A DNA stretch of 42,469 bases from Arthrobacter crystallopoietes BAB-32 (GTDB lineage: Bacteria; Actinomycetota; Actinomycetes; Actinomycetales; Micrococcaceae): the NCBI RefSeq assembly GCF_000328305.2, contig NZ_ANPE02000074.1, forward strand, positions 1 to 42,469, written 5' to 3'. The position numbers were made by a program, and so were the translations under genes. Shown here in pieces: positions 25,959-35,302 of the stretch (the stretch's first letter is position 1; every line of letters starts with the position of its first letter). Below the pieces are notes generated by a model that saw only the letters and a list, made by a program, of their open reading frames with translations, searched no databases and had not been told where the DNA came from.

Positions 25959-27662
25959 ATGCGGTGCATTCCGGAGGAGCCGGAGTTCAGCGAGGGGCAG
26001 ACGGCGGAGAAGGCCGTCTGGGAGAAGCTGCGCCGTTGTCTGCCTGACGGCGTCATCCTGGCCCACTCGGTGCAGGTCCGGCACGGACGGGCCGAGCACG
26101 AGATCGACCTGCTTGTGCTGTGGCCCGGAGTCGGGCTGGCCGCGGTCGAAGTCAAAGGCGGGCTCGTCAGCATCGAAAACGGGCAGTGGTACCAGTCCGG
26201 TGGCAAGGAAGGCAGGCGCCGGATCCAGAGTCCGGTCGCCCAGTCGCAGAGTTCGGCCCACGCCTTCAAGGCGTGGATTGGCGACCAACTCGGCACTCCC
26301 CTGACCAGCCGCTTCGCCTACATGGTGTGCCTGCCCTACACGCACGTGCCCGCAGACTGGACCATGGCCGGGTGCCCGCGCTCCCTAATTCTGGACGAAA
26401 GAGATCTGACTGACCCTGCCGAACAAATCCGGCGCGCCATCGAGCAGGAAGGCAGCGGCGCCAGCCAGCTGACGCCGTCGTACGCCAACCGCGTGGCCGC
26501 CAAGCTCTCCGGCACGCTGCAGCCCGACGACGGACCGCGCCTGAGCAGCCAGGAGCAGGAAGACGATCAGGAGCGCCTGACTGCACAGCAGGCAGTTCTG
26601 CTATCGGCTACGAGGGACATTCCGCGCATCCGGTTCTCCGGCGGGGCAGGCAGTGGCAAAACCTGGTTGGCGGTGGAGAAGGCCCGGCGGTTGTGCCGCC
26701 AGGGCAAGCGCGTAGGCCTCTTTTGCTACAACAAGGGCCTCGGCCAGTACCTCCAGCACCAGGTGTCCGGTTGGCGGCATGCCAAGCCGGTGTTCACCGG
26801 CGAGTTCCACGAATATGTCCGCTCTCTTGGAGTTCCGGACGGCCAGGGCCAAGCCTACTTCGACGAGGAGATGCCGCGCCTGCTCAGGGAAGCCGCCGCC
26901 CTGCTGCCGGAACGGGACAAGCTCGACGCCGTCGTCGTCGATGAAGCCCAGGATTTCGCACCGCTGTGGTGGGAGGCGTTGCTGGCCTGCCTGAATGATC
27001 CTGCGTCCGGCGAGGTCTACGCCTTCATGGACGACCAGCAGGATGTCTACCGGCGCTGGGACGAGGCCGCCGTCGGCGCCGCCTTGGGCGCGGTGGATCT
27101 GGTGCCGATCCGGATCGACGACAATCTGCGCAACACCCGGCGCATCGCGGAAACCTTCGGCGTGTTCGTCGGCGAGTCCTTCAAGCCAAAGGGAAGCACC
27201 GGACTACCAGTGCGGTTCGTCAGCTGCGCTACCGAGGACGCGCTGGATGTGGCCGGGGACTGCGTGGACGCGCTCATCGGCGAGGGCTGGGCCAACAACC
27301 AGATCGCCCTGCTGACCACCCGGAGCCGGCATCCCGAGCACCAACGGCATTTCGACGATGGGACCGTCCCCGAGTACTGGAGGGAATTCCATGCCAACGA
27401 GGCCGAGTTCTACGGGCACGTGCTGGGGTTCAAGGGTTTGGAACGCTCGGTGGTTGTCCTATGCGTCAACGGGTTCAAGGAAGCCGCCCGCGCGCCGGAG
27501 CAGCTGTATGTCGGGCTCTCCCGGGCGCGCAGCCTGCTGGTCGTCGTCGGCGACCCGGCCCTGCTCGAGAAGGCAGGTGGAGCGCGGCTCGCCGCCGAAC
27601 TGAAGCGCGCCGAGGACTGGGACCCACATATGGAACCCGCTGCCGACATGGCGGCCGGGTAG
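25959..27662 (+). CDS. NERD-domain superfamily 1 (UvrD-like) helicase
   Basis: 567 residues from ATG 25959 (MRCIPEEPEFSEGQTAEKAV), where family members normally begin; a G-rich Shine-Dalgarno precedes it. Upstream in-frame starts at 25791 and 25914 would add residues that do not look like the family. Residues ~10-130 form a NERD nuclease-related domain with PD-(D/E)XK-type residues (HEIDLLVL, AVEVKGG). The helicase motifs are intact: Walker A FSGGAGSGKTWLAV near 223, Walker B AVVVDEAQDF near 325, YAFMDDQQDVYRR (motif III), DDNLRNTRRIA (motif IV), GFKGLERSVVVLCV (motif V) and YVGLSRARSLLVVV (motif VI). It probably unwinds and possibly cuts DNA. Genes of this type are frequent in defence islands, but a specific target is not known. 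Confidence 0.88.
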   Translation: MRCIPEEPEFSEGQTAEKAVWEKLRRCLPDGVILAHSVQVRHGRAEHEIDLLVLWPGVGLAAVEVKGGLVSIENGQWYQSGGKEGRRRIQSPVAQSQSSAHAFKAWIGDQLGTPLTSRFAYMVCLPYTHVPADWTMAGCPRSLILDERDLTDPAEQIRRAIEQEGSGASQLTPSYANRVAAKLSGTLQPDDGPRLSSQEQEDDQERLTAQQAVLLSATRDIPRIRFSGGAGSGKTWLAVEKARRLCRQGKRVGLFCYNKGLGQYLQHQVSGWRHAKPVFTGEFHEYVRSLGVPDGQGQAYFDEEMPRLLREAAALLPERDKLDAVVVDEAQDFAPLWWEALLACLNDPASGEVYAFMDDQQDVYRRWDEAAVGAALGAVDLVPIRIDDNLRNTRRIAETFGVFVGESFKPKGSTGLPVRFVSCATEDALDVAGDCVDALIGEGWANNQIALLTTRSRHPEHQRHFDDGTVPEYWREFHANEAEFYGHVLGFKGLERSVVVLCVNGFKEAARAPEQLYVGLSRARSLLVVVGDPALLEKAGGARLAAELKRAEDWDPHMEPAADMAAG

Positions 27663-27869
27663 GAGCAGGCGGCCCTCAGCGGTTATCCGGTGGCTGAGCT
27701 GCCGGTTGAGGTGAAGCAGGAATTTCGTCCGGGCCGAGGTGCGCACCACGGCGCGAACGTTTTCCGAGATTTCGCGATCACTGACCGTCGTGTCGCAGGC
27801 CGTCAAAGACCATGGCGGCTGCCGCAAGCGCATAGAGTTAGTGATCTGGCCGATTTTTTTGGGGGGAAG

Positions 27870-30724
27870 TTGGGGAACCGCACGCTGCTGTCCGTGCCCG
27901 AGGCGCTAGCCGAGCTCACTGAGATGGTGGGAACAGCCCAGGCAGAGAATCCGTTCGCACCTGTCACCGTCGTCGTCCCGTCCCATGCCTCCGGCCTGGA
28001 CGTGGAACACTACTTGGGCCGCACGCTCAACGACGGTCGCGGCAGCGTGTCGGTCCGCACGTTCACCCTCCGGGACCTTGCCCTAGAGCTGATCGCCTTG
28101 GGCAACTTGGCCGATGGCCGCATTCCGCTGCCGCCGATGCTGCGTGAAGGAGCCATCAGCTCCGTCCTGGCCGTCGACCCGGGACTCTTCGCCGACGTCG
28201 CGGACCAGCCCGCCACTGCACGTGCTATTGCGCGCACCGCCATGGTCCTCGACGCCGTCGATGAGCCGGGTGACATCAAACTTCCCGCTCTTGTCAATGA
28301 AGTGCTGCGGGTGCACGGAAAGGCCGCGGCCGCCTTGACCACCGGCTGGCTGACCGGCAACGAGCTCTTCGCCCTGGCGCAGAAGGCCCTGCTGGACCCG
28401 GCAGTCATCCGCCGGTTCGGCGTCGTCGTCGGGTTCATGCTGCCGCCGGAAGATGATCCGGCCGGCGGGCAGTTTGGGGCCATGTTGGAGGAACGAACCG
28501 GGATGGCGGTCCTGCGGGCTGCTGGTGCACTGACTCCGGATACCACCGTCTATACGACCTCTGATGCCGATGACGAGGCACGGGCCGTAGTGCGGCTGGT
28601 CGCCGAACGGATTAACTCCGAAACGCCGGGGCACCGCATCGGCATCTTCTACTCCGCGGCCGACCCCTACCGCGGGTTGCTCGCCCAGCGTCTGACCGAG
28701 GCCGGAATTACCTACGTTGGCGCCGACGCTCACCAGCTGAGCGATACACCCATGGCCCGCGGTCTGCTGCGGTTGCTGAGACTCGATCCGCTCGATCCGG
28801 ACCTGCGGCTGATCCTCAACGTTCTCGCCGAAGGAACGCTGGTGTGGAAGGACAGGACGCTTCCAAGCAGCGCCACGTGCGAAAGGCTGTACACCGCTCC
28901 ACCGGATGAGGATGGGGATCCCGACGCTGAGCCGCCAAGCCACCTCCTTCGGCAACGCGAGAACCTGCTACTTTTCCGCGAGTTCGTGTCGGAGCTATCC
29001 GATCAGGTGGACCGGATCTTCCTGGCCGAATCATGGACAGAGGCTGCGGCAAAGCTGGAAGAGCTGATCGACGGATTCATGGGGCCGCGCTCTGAGCAAG
29101 AACGCCCGGAACTCAGCGCCGCCCGCGGGCAGGTCTCCGATATCGTCGGGGAACTGAAACTCCTGCAGGGCATTGCGCCCGCACCTTCTGCCGCGTCGCT
29201 CCGAAGCGTCCTGGAGGGAGCCATCGCCGCCAAGGGCGGTTGGAAGGGTAGGAGCGGCACCGGCGTTGTGCTGGGCGCGTACGCGGACGGCATCGGCCGG
29301 GACCTGGACGCGGTCTATATCGTCGGCGCTGCCGAAGGATTGGCTCCGGCGCGGATCAAGGAGGATCCGCTGCTCCCAGACTCGGTCCGGCGGCAACTCG
29401 GTCCGGGCCTGCCCACCGTCGAAGACCGGGCGGTCACGAAAAAGGAACAGTTCTTCGCTCTTCTGGCCACCGGCGCGGAACAGGTCATCACCAGTCCCCG
29501 CGGAAACCTGCGCGGCGGAGGAGCCTACCAGCTCTCCCGCTGGATCACCACCGATGTGCCGGAAGGCTGGCGACCGACGGCGCTACCTTCGTACGCCCAT
29601 GGCGTCGCCACCGGTGCGCCGACTGTGGGCGGCCTGGTGCCGACTGCGCAGGAATGGCGGCTCCGCCGCTGCCTGGAGTCCAACGCCGGACCTGGCATGC
29701 TCGCCGACGATGCGGTGCTGCTCGGCTCACTTGAGGTCCGCCGGCACCGCCGCGACGGGGTGTTCTCCCGGTTCAATGGCAATCTGTCCGGCCGCACAGG
29801 CCTCGTGGATCCGGACAAGGCCATGTCCCCCACGCGGCTGGAGGACTGGGTGGACAGCCCGCTGGCCTATTTCCTGCGCCGCATCCTCAAGGTTGAGCTC
29901 TTCGAGGATGTGGCCCTTGAGGTCCAGATCGGCAGGTTGCAGAGGGGAACACTGCTGCACGCCGTGCTCGAGGACTTCGTGGGCGAGGCTACGAGCGGCG
30001 GCTTGGTGCCGTCGTCAGCCCGGCTTATGGAACTGGCGCAGGCCGCGTTCGAACGGGAGGCCAATCCGGCGTGGCTGGGCTATCTCTGGGAGCGGGACAT
30101 GGCCGCCATGCGGCAGAACCTGCTCGCCGTCTTCACCGCCGATCAGGATCGGCAGTCCGCAGGCTGGAAATATTTAGCCGCGGAGGCGAGCTTCGGCCCG
30201 CAGGAACACGGGCACGCCTATCCCCCAGCGGAGCTTGAGTTGGCGGATGGCTCGACCGTGCGGTTCCTCGGCAAGGTGGACCGCATTGACCGCGACGCCA
30301 ACGGCCGGATCAAGGTCATTGACTACAAGTCCGGCAGCGATAAGAAGTACGGAGACCTGAGCCCGACCAACCCGACTGCCGGGGAACCCGCTTCCAGCTT
30401 CCCGTGTACGGTCTCTTTGCCCGACGGCTGAGCGAAATCCCAGCCGTCGAGGTTGAAGCCGAATATTGGTTCATCTCCCTGCCCTTCGGAGAAACCAGGA
30501 GAGGCTATGCCGTTACTAACGAGGTCATTGAGACCCTCCGCGCGGACGCTACGCGTGTCATCACCGCGATGCGCCGAGGATACTTCCCGCCCAAGCCGGA
30601 ATCGGGCCAGTTCGCCAGCTTCTCGACGATGATGGGCCGGGACGGGATGCAGCAGGCCTGGCACGGTGTGTCTGGCGCGGAGGAACTGCGGGACATCGCC
30701 GCACTGCTTGGGGGAGAGAAATGA
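27870..30724 (+). pseudogene. AddB-like PD-(D/E)XK nuclease, split by a one-base frameshift
   Basis: The most likely start is TTG 27870, just after GGGGGGAAG, although the spacing is tight; the frame is open back to 27690. The first frame runs about 850 residues to a stop at 30431. Adding one G to the GGGG run at 30381-30384 joins it to the second frame (TRFQLPVYGLFARRL), which ends at 30724, giving about 951 residues. The N-terminal portion resembles inactive-helicase AddB (APVTVVVPSHASGLDVEHYL) with no Walker A. The nuclease motifs are intact: GTLLHAVLEDF, FLGKVDRID and VIDYKSG. I do not see the four Cys of a Fe-S cluster. It probably pairs with the downstream AddA/RecB-like protein. The break removes about 100 C-terminal residues after the catalytic motif, unless it is a sequencing error. 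Confidence 0.82.
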
Positions 30725-33700
30725 TGAATACTGTGGATGTCCCAGCGCTGATTGATCAGCCAAGCCGGGACCTGATTGTGTCCGGGCTGGACTCCACCGT
30801 CTTCGTGGAGGCCGGCGCCGGCAGCGGGAAGACGCGCGAAATGGTCGAACGCATCATCGCGCTGGTGGACAGCGGCGTCGAGCTCAAGAATCTGGCCGCG
30901 ATAACCTTCACGGAAAAGGCAGCCGGCGAGCTCCGGGACCGTGTCCACAAACGGCTCCGCGAAGCCGAGCCAACCGACCTCCGGCAAGCGGCGCTGGACC
31001 AGCTCGACACGGCAGCTATCGGCACCATCCATTCCTTCGCGGCCAGGATCCTAAGTGAGCATCCGATCGAGGCCGGGGTTCCTCCGCTGATCACCGTGGT
31101 GGACGAGCTGCGGTCGCAGATCGCCTTCACCCAGCGTTGGGAGAAAGCCCGGAAACTGATCTTCGACCAGCCCGAGACCGAGCGGGCGCTGCGGGTGCTC
31201 TTGGCCGGTGGGCTCAGCCTAGATGGCCTGAGAAACGTTGCGAAGCAGCTGGATGCCAACTGGGATCGGTTGGAAGACAACCCGCCGCAGCGCCGGCACG
31301 TCCCGCAGTTGGACGTCACCGGGATTCTGCGGCAGGCCGGGGAAATCGTCATGGCCAAGTCCTCCTGCAGCGACCCCAACGACGGGTTGTTCATCCGGCT
31401 TGCCGGATTGGAGGACTGGCACCGGCGGCTGGCCCACGCCACTGAGCTGGATGTTCAGCAACTGCAGCTGGCCGTGCTGGACGATCTGCCATCCACCAAA
31501 GTCTCGAGGACGGGCAACAAGGGCAACTGGCCGGACGTCGGCAGTCTCCGCGCTTCCATCATCGAACTCGGCGAAGCCGTGACCGAAACCCGCGAAAGGC
31601 TCATCTCCCCCGCGGCCGAGACCGTGGCCGCTGCCATTGCTGAGGCGTTGCTCGTCGCGGCGAGGGAACGCCAGCGCACGGGTGAACTGGAGTACAGCGA
31701 TCTGCTGGTCCATGCCCGGGACCTGCTCATCGGCGAGGACAAGCGGGAGGTCCAGGCCGCCCTCCATGACCGCTACCGCGTCATCATGCTCGACGAGTTC
31801 CAGGACACGGACCCCATCCAGGCGGAAATCGCGGTGCGAATCGCGGCCTCCGAGGTCTGCGGCCGCCAAGGCTGGGAGTCATTGACGGTACCGCCCGGCC
31901 GGCTGTTCATGGTTGGGGACCCGAAGCAGTCGATCTACCGCTTCCGCCGCGCCGATATTGCCACCTATTTGCAATCTCTGGGACGGGCGAAGTCGGATCC
32001 CGGTTCAAAGATCTCCGAGTTGAAGACGAACTTCCGGTCCACCGGAAAACTCCTGGACTGGGTGAACGCCACCTTCAGCAAGCTGATCGAGGCCAACGGG
32101 ACCTTGCAGCCGGACTACTCCAGCCTTGTGCCCGACCCTGCACGGCCGGAATGGCAGGATGGGCACGGACCCGCCGTCGCCGTCGTCGGCCGCGATGGCG
32201 CTGTCCCCGGTGCGGATGGCAAGGCCAGCCCCAACGAAGTCCGCCGGCAAGAAGCAGAGGCGGTCGCCGGAGCCATCCTGGTGGCGACGGGCCAAACGGA
32301 TTCGCCTGGCTGGCTGAAGCAGGCGGGTCGTGGCGGGCAGTTCGCCATGTCCGCGGTTGAGCTGAAGGACGTCTGCATCCTCCTTCCCACCCGCACTCCC
32401 CTTCCGGCCATCGAGGATGCCTTGGACCGGGCCGGTATTGAGTACCGCGCGGAGGCCTCCTCGCTGGTCTACTCCACACAGGAGGTCACAGACCTGCTGC
32501 TCGCGCTGCAGGCCTTGGCCAACACCGCAGACGAGGCCGCTCTGGTGCTGACCCTGCGCACCCCGTTGTTCGCCTGCGGCGACGATGACCTCTTCGACTG
32601 GAAGCAGGCCGGCGGGGCGTGGAACATCTTCGCCCCCGCGCCCGAAACCCAGAAGGACACCCCCGTTGCGCGGGCCATGCAATACCTATCGGCGCTGGCC
32701 CGGGAGCTTCCTCTGCTGTCCCCGGGCGAATTGCTCGACCGCTTGGTGATCGACCGCAGGGTCCTGGAGGCGGCAACGGACACGCCCCGTTACCGGGACG
32801 TCTGGCGCCGTATCCGTTTTGTCATCGACCAGGCCCGGGCATGGAGTGAGGCCACCCATGGAGGTCTGCGGGACTACTTAGTTTGGACCACTGCCCAGCT
32901 GGAGGAGAACTCGCGCGTCAAGGAATCAGTGGTCCCGGAGACGGACGCACAGGCCGTGCGGATCATGACGATCCATGCCTCCAAGGGCCTGGAGTTTCCG
33001 GTGGTCATTCTGGCCGGCGCCGGGCACCAGCCAAAATCCGACACGTTTCCTGCCGTCTGGGACGCCGCTGGGGCTCCTCATGTCAGTTTCGGGGCGGGGC
33101 TCGCATCTGCCGGCCATTTCGAGGCCGCTGAGGCGGAGAAAGAATTCCTGGCAGAGGAGAAGCTGCGCCTGCTCTACGTGGCCTGTACCCGGGCCGAGAG
33201 CCACTTGGTCGTGTCACTATTTACGTCAGGAAAAAGACACGGCCTGATAGTCCCGCTGGCCAAGCTGGAAGAAGCCCGGGCAACGCCGGACCTTCGCCTG
33301 CCCGACGAGATTTTCACAGGGGCGGAAATCAAGGTCGAGGTTACCGGCGTCGACTCTTTCGAAGAATGGAAGCTGGAATCGAGGCGGTGGCAGGAGCTCT
33401 CCGCTCTCCAGTCCCGCACTTCCGTGACTGCGCTGGCCAAGTCCGCCGGCAGCACGATGCCTGTCGGGTACGGACTGGAGAAAATACCGCTGTATGTCGC
33501 GGTGGAGGACGAGGGCGACCGGCCCCTTGGTTTTGCAGGAGCCCTAGGCGAGCACGGCACGGAGTTCGGCTCGGCGCTCCACCGGTTGCTCGAGCTCAGC
33601 GGTCTGCAGGAAACCGAGTCTTTCGGCCAGCTCGCCGAGCAGACCGCTGCGCTGTATGGTATGGAGGATGCCCTGGGTCTGGCCGACCGGGCGCGGTCGG

Positions 33701-34014
33701 CGCTGAACAGCGAGCCGGTCCGGTCCGCTTCCACGCGCGAACACTGGCTGGAGCTGCCTGTCGTTTACCCCAGCGGTTCGATGACCGTCGAAGGCATCAT
33801 CGACCTGATGTACCGCAAAGACGACGGCAAGCTGGTCATCGCGGATTTCAAGACCGATCTGGGAGTCACGGAAGAACGGCTGGCTGCCTATTGGAACCAG
33901 CTGACGACTTATGCGGCCATGATCAATAAGATCACCGGCGAGAAAGTCAGCGACCTTGCACTAATATTCTGCCGTTCCAGTGAAGCCGATGTTCGGAAAA
34001 GGTTGCTGGCATAA
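30721..34014 (+). CDS. AddA/RecB-like UvrD-family helicase-nuclease
   Basis: 1097 residues from ATG 30721, overlapping the upstream stop (ATGA); ATG 30724 is the alternative. All SF1A helicase motifs are present: Walker A VEAGAGSGKTREMV near 29-42, Ia AITFTEKAAGELRDRV, GTIHSFAARIL, Walker B VIMLDEFQDTDPIQ near 357, III MVGDPKQSIYRFRRADI, IV LKTNFRSTGKLLD, V IMTIHASKGLEFPVVILAG near 748 and VI LLYVACTRAESHLVV. A RecB-type nuclease domain closes the protein (GSALHRLLEL, VEGIIDLMY, LVIADFKTD). Together with the AddB-like gene it would form a double-strand-end processing complex. Actinobacteria usually use AdnAB or RecBCD for housekeeping recombination, so an accessory, possibly defensive, role is plausible but inferred. 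Confidence 0.9.
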   Translation: MMNTVDVPALIDQPSRDLIVSGLDSTVFVEAGAGSGKTREMVERIIALVDSGVELKNLAAITFTEKAAGELRDRVHKRLREAEPTDLRQAALDQLDTAAIGTIHSFAARILSEHPIEAGVPPLITVVDELRSQIAFTQRWEKARKLIFDQPETERALRVLLAGGLSLDGLRNVAKQLDANWDRLEDNPPQRRHVPQLDVTGILRQAGEIVMAKSSCSDPNDGLFIRLAGLEDWHRRLAHATELDVQQLQLAVLDDLPSTKVSRTGNKGNWPDVGSLRASIIELGEAVTETRERLISPAAETVAAAIAEALLVAARERQRTGELEYSDLLVHARDLLIGEDKREVQAALHDRYRVIMLDEFQDTDPIQAEIAVRIAASEVCGRQGWESLTVPPGRLFMVGDPKQSIYRFRRADIATYLQSLGRAKSDPGSKISELKTNFRSTGKLLDWVNATFSKLIEANGTLQPDYSSLVPDPARPEWQDGHGPAVAVVGRDGAVPGADGKASPNEVRRQEAEAVAGAILVATGQTDSPGWLKQAGRGGQFAMSAVELKDVCILLPTRTPLPAIEDALDRAGIEYRAEASSLVYSTQEVTDLLLALQALANTADEAALVLTLRTPLFACGDDDLFDWKQAGGAWNIFAPAPETQKDTPVARAMQYLSALARELPLLSPGELLDRLVIDRRVLEAATDTPRYRDVWRRIRFVIDQARAWSEATHGGLRDYLVWTTAQLEENSRVKESVVPETDAQAVRIMTIHASKGLEFPVVILAGAGHQPKSDTFPAVWDAAGAPHVSFGAGLASAGHFEAAEAEKEFLAEEKLRLLYVACTRAESHLVVSLFTSGKRHGLIVPLAKLEEARATPDLRLPDEIFTGAEIKVEVTGVDSFEEWKLESRRWQELSALQSRTSVTALAKSAGSTMPVGYGLEKIPLYVAVEDEGDRPLGFAGALGEHGTEFGSALHRLLELSGLQETESFGQLAEQTAALYGMEDALGLADRARSALNSEPVRSASTREHWLELPVVYPSGSMTVEGIIDLMYRKDDGKLVIADFKTDLGVTEERLAAYWNQLTTYAAMINKITGEKVSDLALIFCRSSEADVRKRLLA

Positions 34015-34085
34015 CTCGGCGTGACTATATGGCGGAAGTAGATCTCCTGGTTTCTGCCGCAATCTCTTTCGCGATGAACCCCGAT

Positions 34086-34114
34086 GGCAGGGCTGGGCCA
34101 CGTCCAGCCCTGCC
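34086..34114 (+). terminator. Strong hairpin after the AddA/RecB-like gene
   Basis: GGCAGGGCTGG (34086-34096) and CCAGCCCTGCC (34104-34114) form a perfect 11-base-pair stem with a seven-base loop, 72 bases past the stop. There is no U tract, as is common in actinobacteria. It probably ends the NERD/AddB/AddA transcription unit and could equally act on minus-strand transcription. Confidence 0.65.
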
Positions 34115-34300
34115 AGGAGCGGCGACGATGCTGCCGGTCGAATAATACTTGGTGCCGTTCATGCGGAAGCCGCCGGTGCTGAGTTCAAATCCGGGGTGAC
34201 CTTGATGATGACGTCACAGATCTTGGAGCTGCCGACCTCGGTCCACGAGTTGCCGGCAATTTCCCCTATGACGAAACGCTCCAGCCAGACCGCGCGCTGC
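34115..34300 (-). pseudogene. Fragment of an acyl-CoA dehydrogenase-family (SfnB/DszC-like) gene
   Basis: The minus strand encodes QRAVWLERFVIGEIAGNSW, then TEVGSSKICDVIIKVTPD, and after a one-base shift (a T appears missing near 34187) STGGFRMNGTKYYSTGSI. This is the flavin-binding centre of the SfnB/DszC-like branch, which acts on sulfur compounds or related substrates. Only about 65 of ~400 residues remain. The N-terminal part would overlap the XRE-TetR gene and is missing, and the C-terminal part stops at the hairpin. It is a relic from a rearrangement at the junction between the island and the carnitine operon. Confidence 0.75.
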
Positions 34301-34359
34301 GGGCCCAAAGAAACCAACTCCCTCCGGCAAGGCCGGAATGGATTTGCCAGGTGACCCAC

Positions 34360-34426
34360 TTGCGAATCGCAAACTTCTGACTTCGAGTTAAAAGTGCTTG
34401 CCACAATCGCAAACAGCAGCTAACTT
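34360..34426 (+). promoter_or_regulatory. Candidate leaderless promoter with repeated operator motif
   Basis: TTGCCA (34398-34403) and TAACTT (34421-34426) are separated by exactly 17 bases and match the actinobacterial -35 and TANNNT -10 patterns. Six bases further is the A of the ATG at 34433, with no Shine-Dalgarno, so the mRNA would be leaderless. AATCGCAAAC occurs at 34365-34374 and again at 34405-34414 inside the promoter spacer, 40 bases (about four helical turns) apart. The first copy lies within a perfect palindrome, TTGCGA-A-TCGCAA (34360-34372), and the second within TTGC-N7-GCAA (34398-34412). This suggests autoregulation by the XRE-TetR protein. Confidence 0.6.
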
Positions 34427-34432
34427 CGACGC

Positions 34433-35302
34433 ATGGCAGGAAATGAGACGGGCGTCACAGAACGGGTCCGGACTTCGATCCGGAACTCGGGGATGGCCCA
34501 GCGCGAGATCGCGCACCACATGGGGTTGGACGAGACGAAGCTGTCCAAGGCGCTGAACGGGACGCGGCGGTTCCACCCCGAGGAACTGACCAGCCTGGCG
34601 GACATCACCGGGGTGACGGTGAACTGGCTGCTGTCAGGTTCGGACGAGACGCACGGTCCGTCGGTCCCGCCGCCGCCGATGGTGCTGCCGACCCGGCACC
34701 CGGAGAACAACGAGCATGCCCAGAAGCGGCGGGCCATCACTGAGGCTGCCTGGTGGCTGTTCGCGCGCCGCGGCTACTCGGCCGTCCGGATCGCCGACAT
34801 CGCATACGCCTGCAATCTCAGCACGGCCGCCATCCATTACTACTTCTCCGGCAAGCGCGAGATCTTCGCCGAGGCGCTGCGCTACTCGATCAAGCTGGCC
34901 TTCGACCGGCAGATCGCCGAGCTGCTTCCCATCAGTGACCCGGTGCGCCGGCTCAAGCGGCTGATCGAGCTGCAGCTCCCCGCCGGCGAGCGCGGCAGCG
35001 CCGAGTTCTCCATCTGGCTGCAGACCTGGGCGGACGTCGCCGTCGAAGGCTCGGGCAAGGAGAACCACGCGCAGGGCTACCGGCGCTGGTTCAAGACCGT
35101 GGAGGACGCGATCGTGCAGGGCCAGGAGGCCGGCGCCTTTGTAGTGGTCCCATCCGACCAGCTCGCCATGGAGCTCACCAGCCTGATCGACGGCCTCGGC
35201 ATCAAAGTCCTGACGGGCATGCTGACTTCGGATCAGATGCACCGTCATATCGAAAGTTTCATCGACCGCAATATCGTCATTGAGCAAGGGAGCCCTGCAT
35301 GA
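34433..35302 (+). CDS. Double-HTH transcriptional regulator (XRE plus TetR)
   Basis: 289 residues from ATG 34433. Residues ~10-68 are an XRE/Cro-type HTH ([20 protein letters not shown], then [20 protein letters not shown]). A Pro-rich linker ([14 protein letters not shown]) follows. Residues ~95-289 are a TetR-family regulator, with its HTH ([20 protein letters not shown], then [13 protein letters not shown]) and a BetI-like helical ligand-binding domain. The gene overlaps the BKACE gene by four bases (ATGA), so regulator and pathway share a transcript. The likely ligand is carnitine or a breakdown product. Known carnitine regulators in Pseudomonas (CdhR) belong to a different, AraC-type family. 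Confidence 0.9.
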   Translation: MAGNETGVTERVRTSIRNSGMAQREIAHHMGLDETKLSKALNGTRRFHPEELTSLADITGVTVNWLLSGSDETHGPSVPPPPMVLPTRHPENNEHAQKRRAITEAAWWLFARRGYSAVRIADIAYACNLSTAAIHYYFSGKREIFAEALRYSIKLAFDRQIAELLPISDPVRRLKRLIELQLPAGERGSAEFSIWLQTWADVAVEGSGKENHAQGYRRWFKTVEDAIVQGQEAGAFVVVPSDQLAMELTSLIDGLGIKVLTGMLTSDQMHRHIESFIDRNIVIEQGSPA

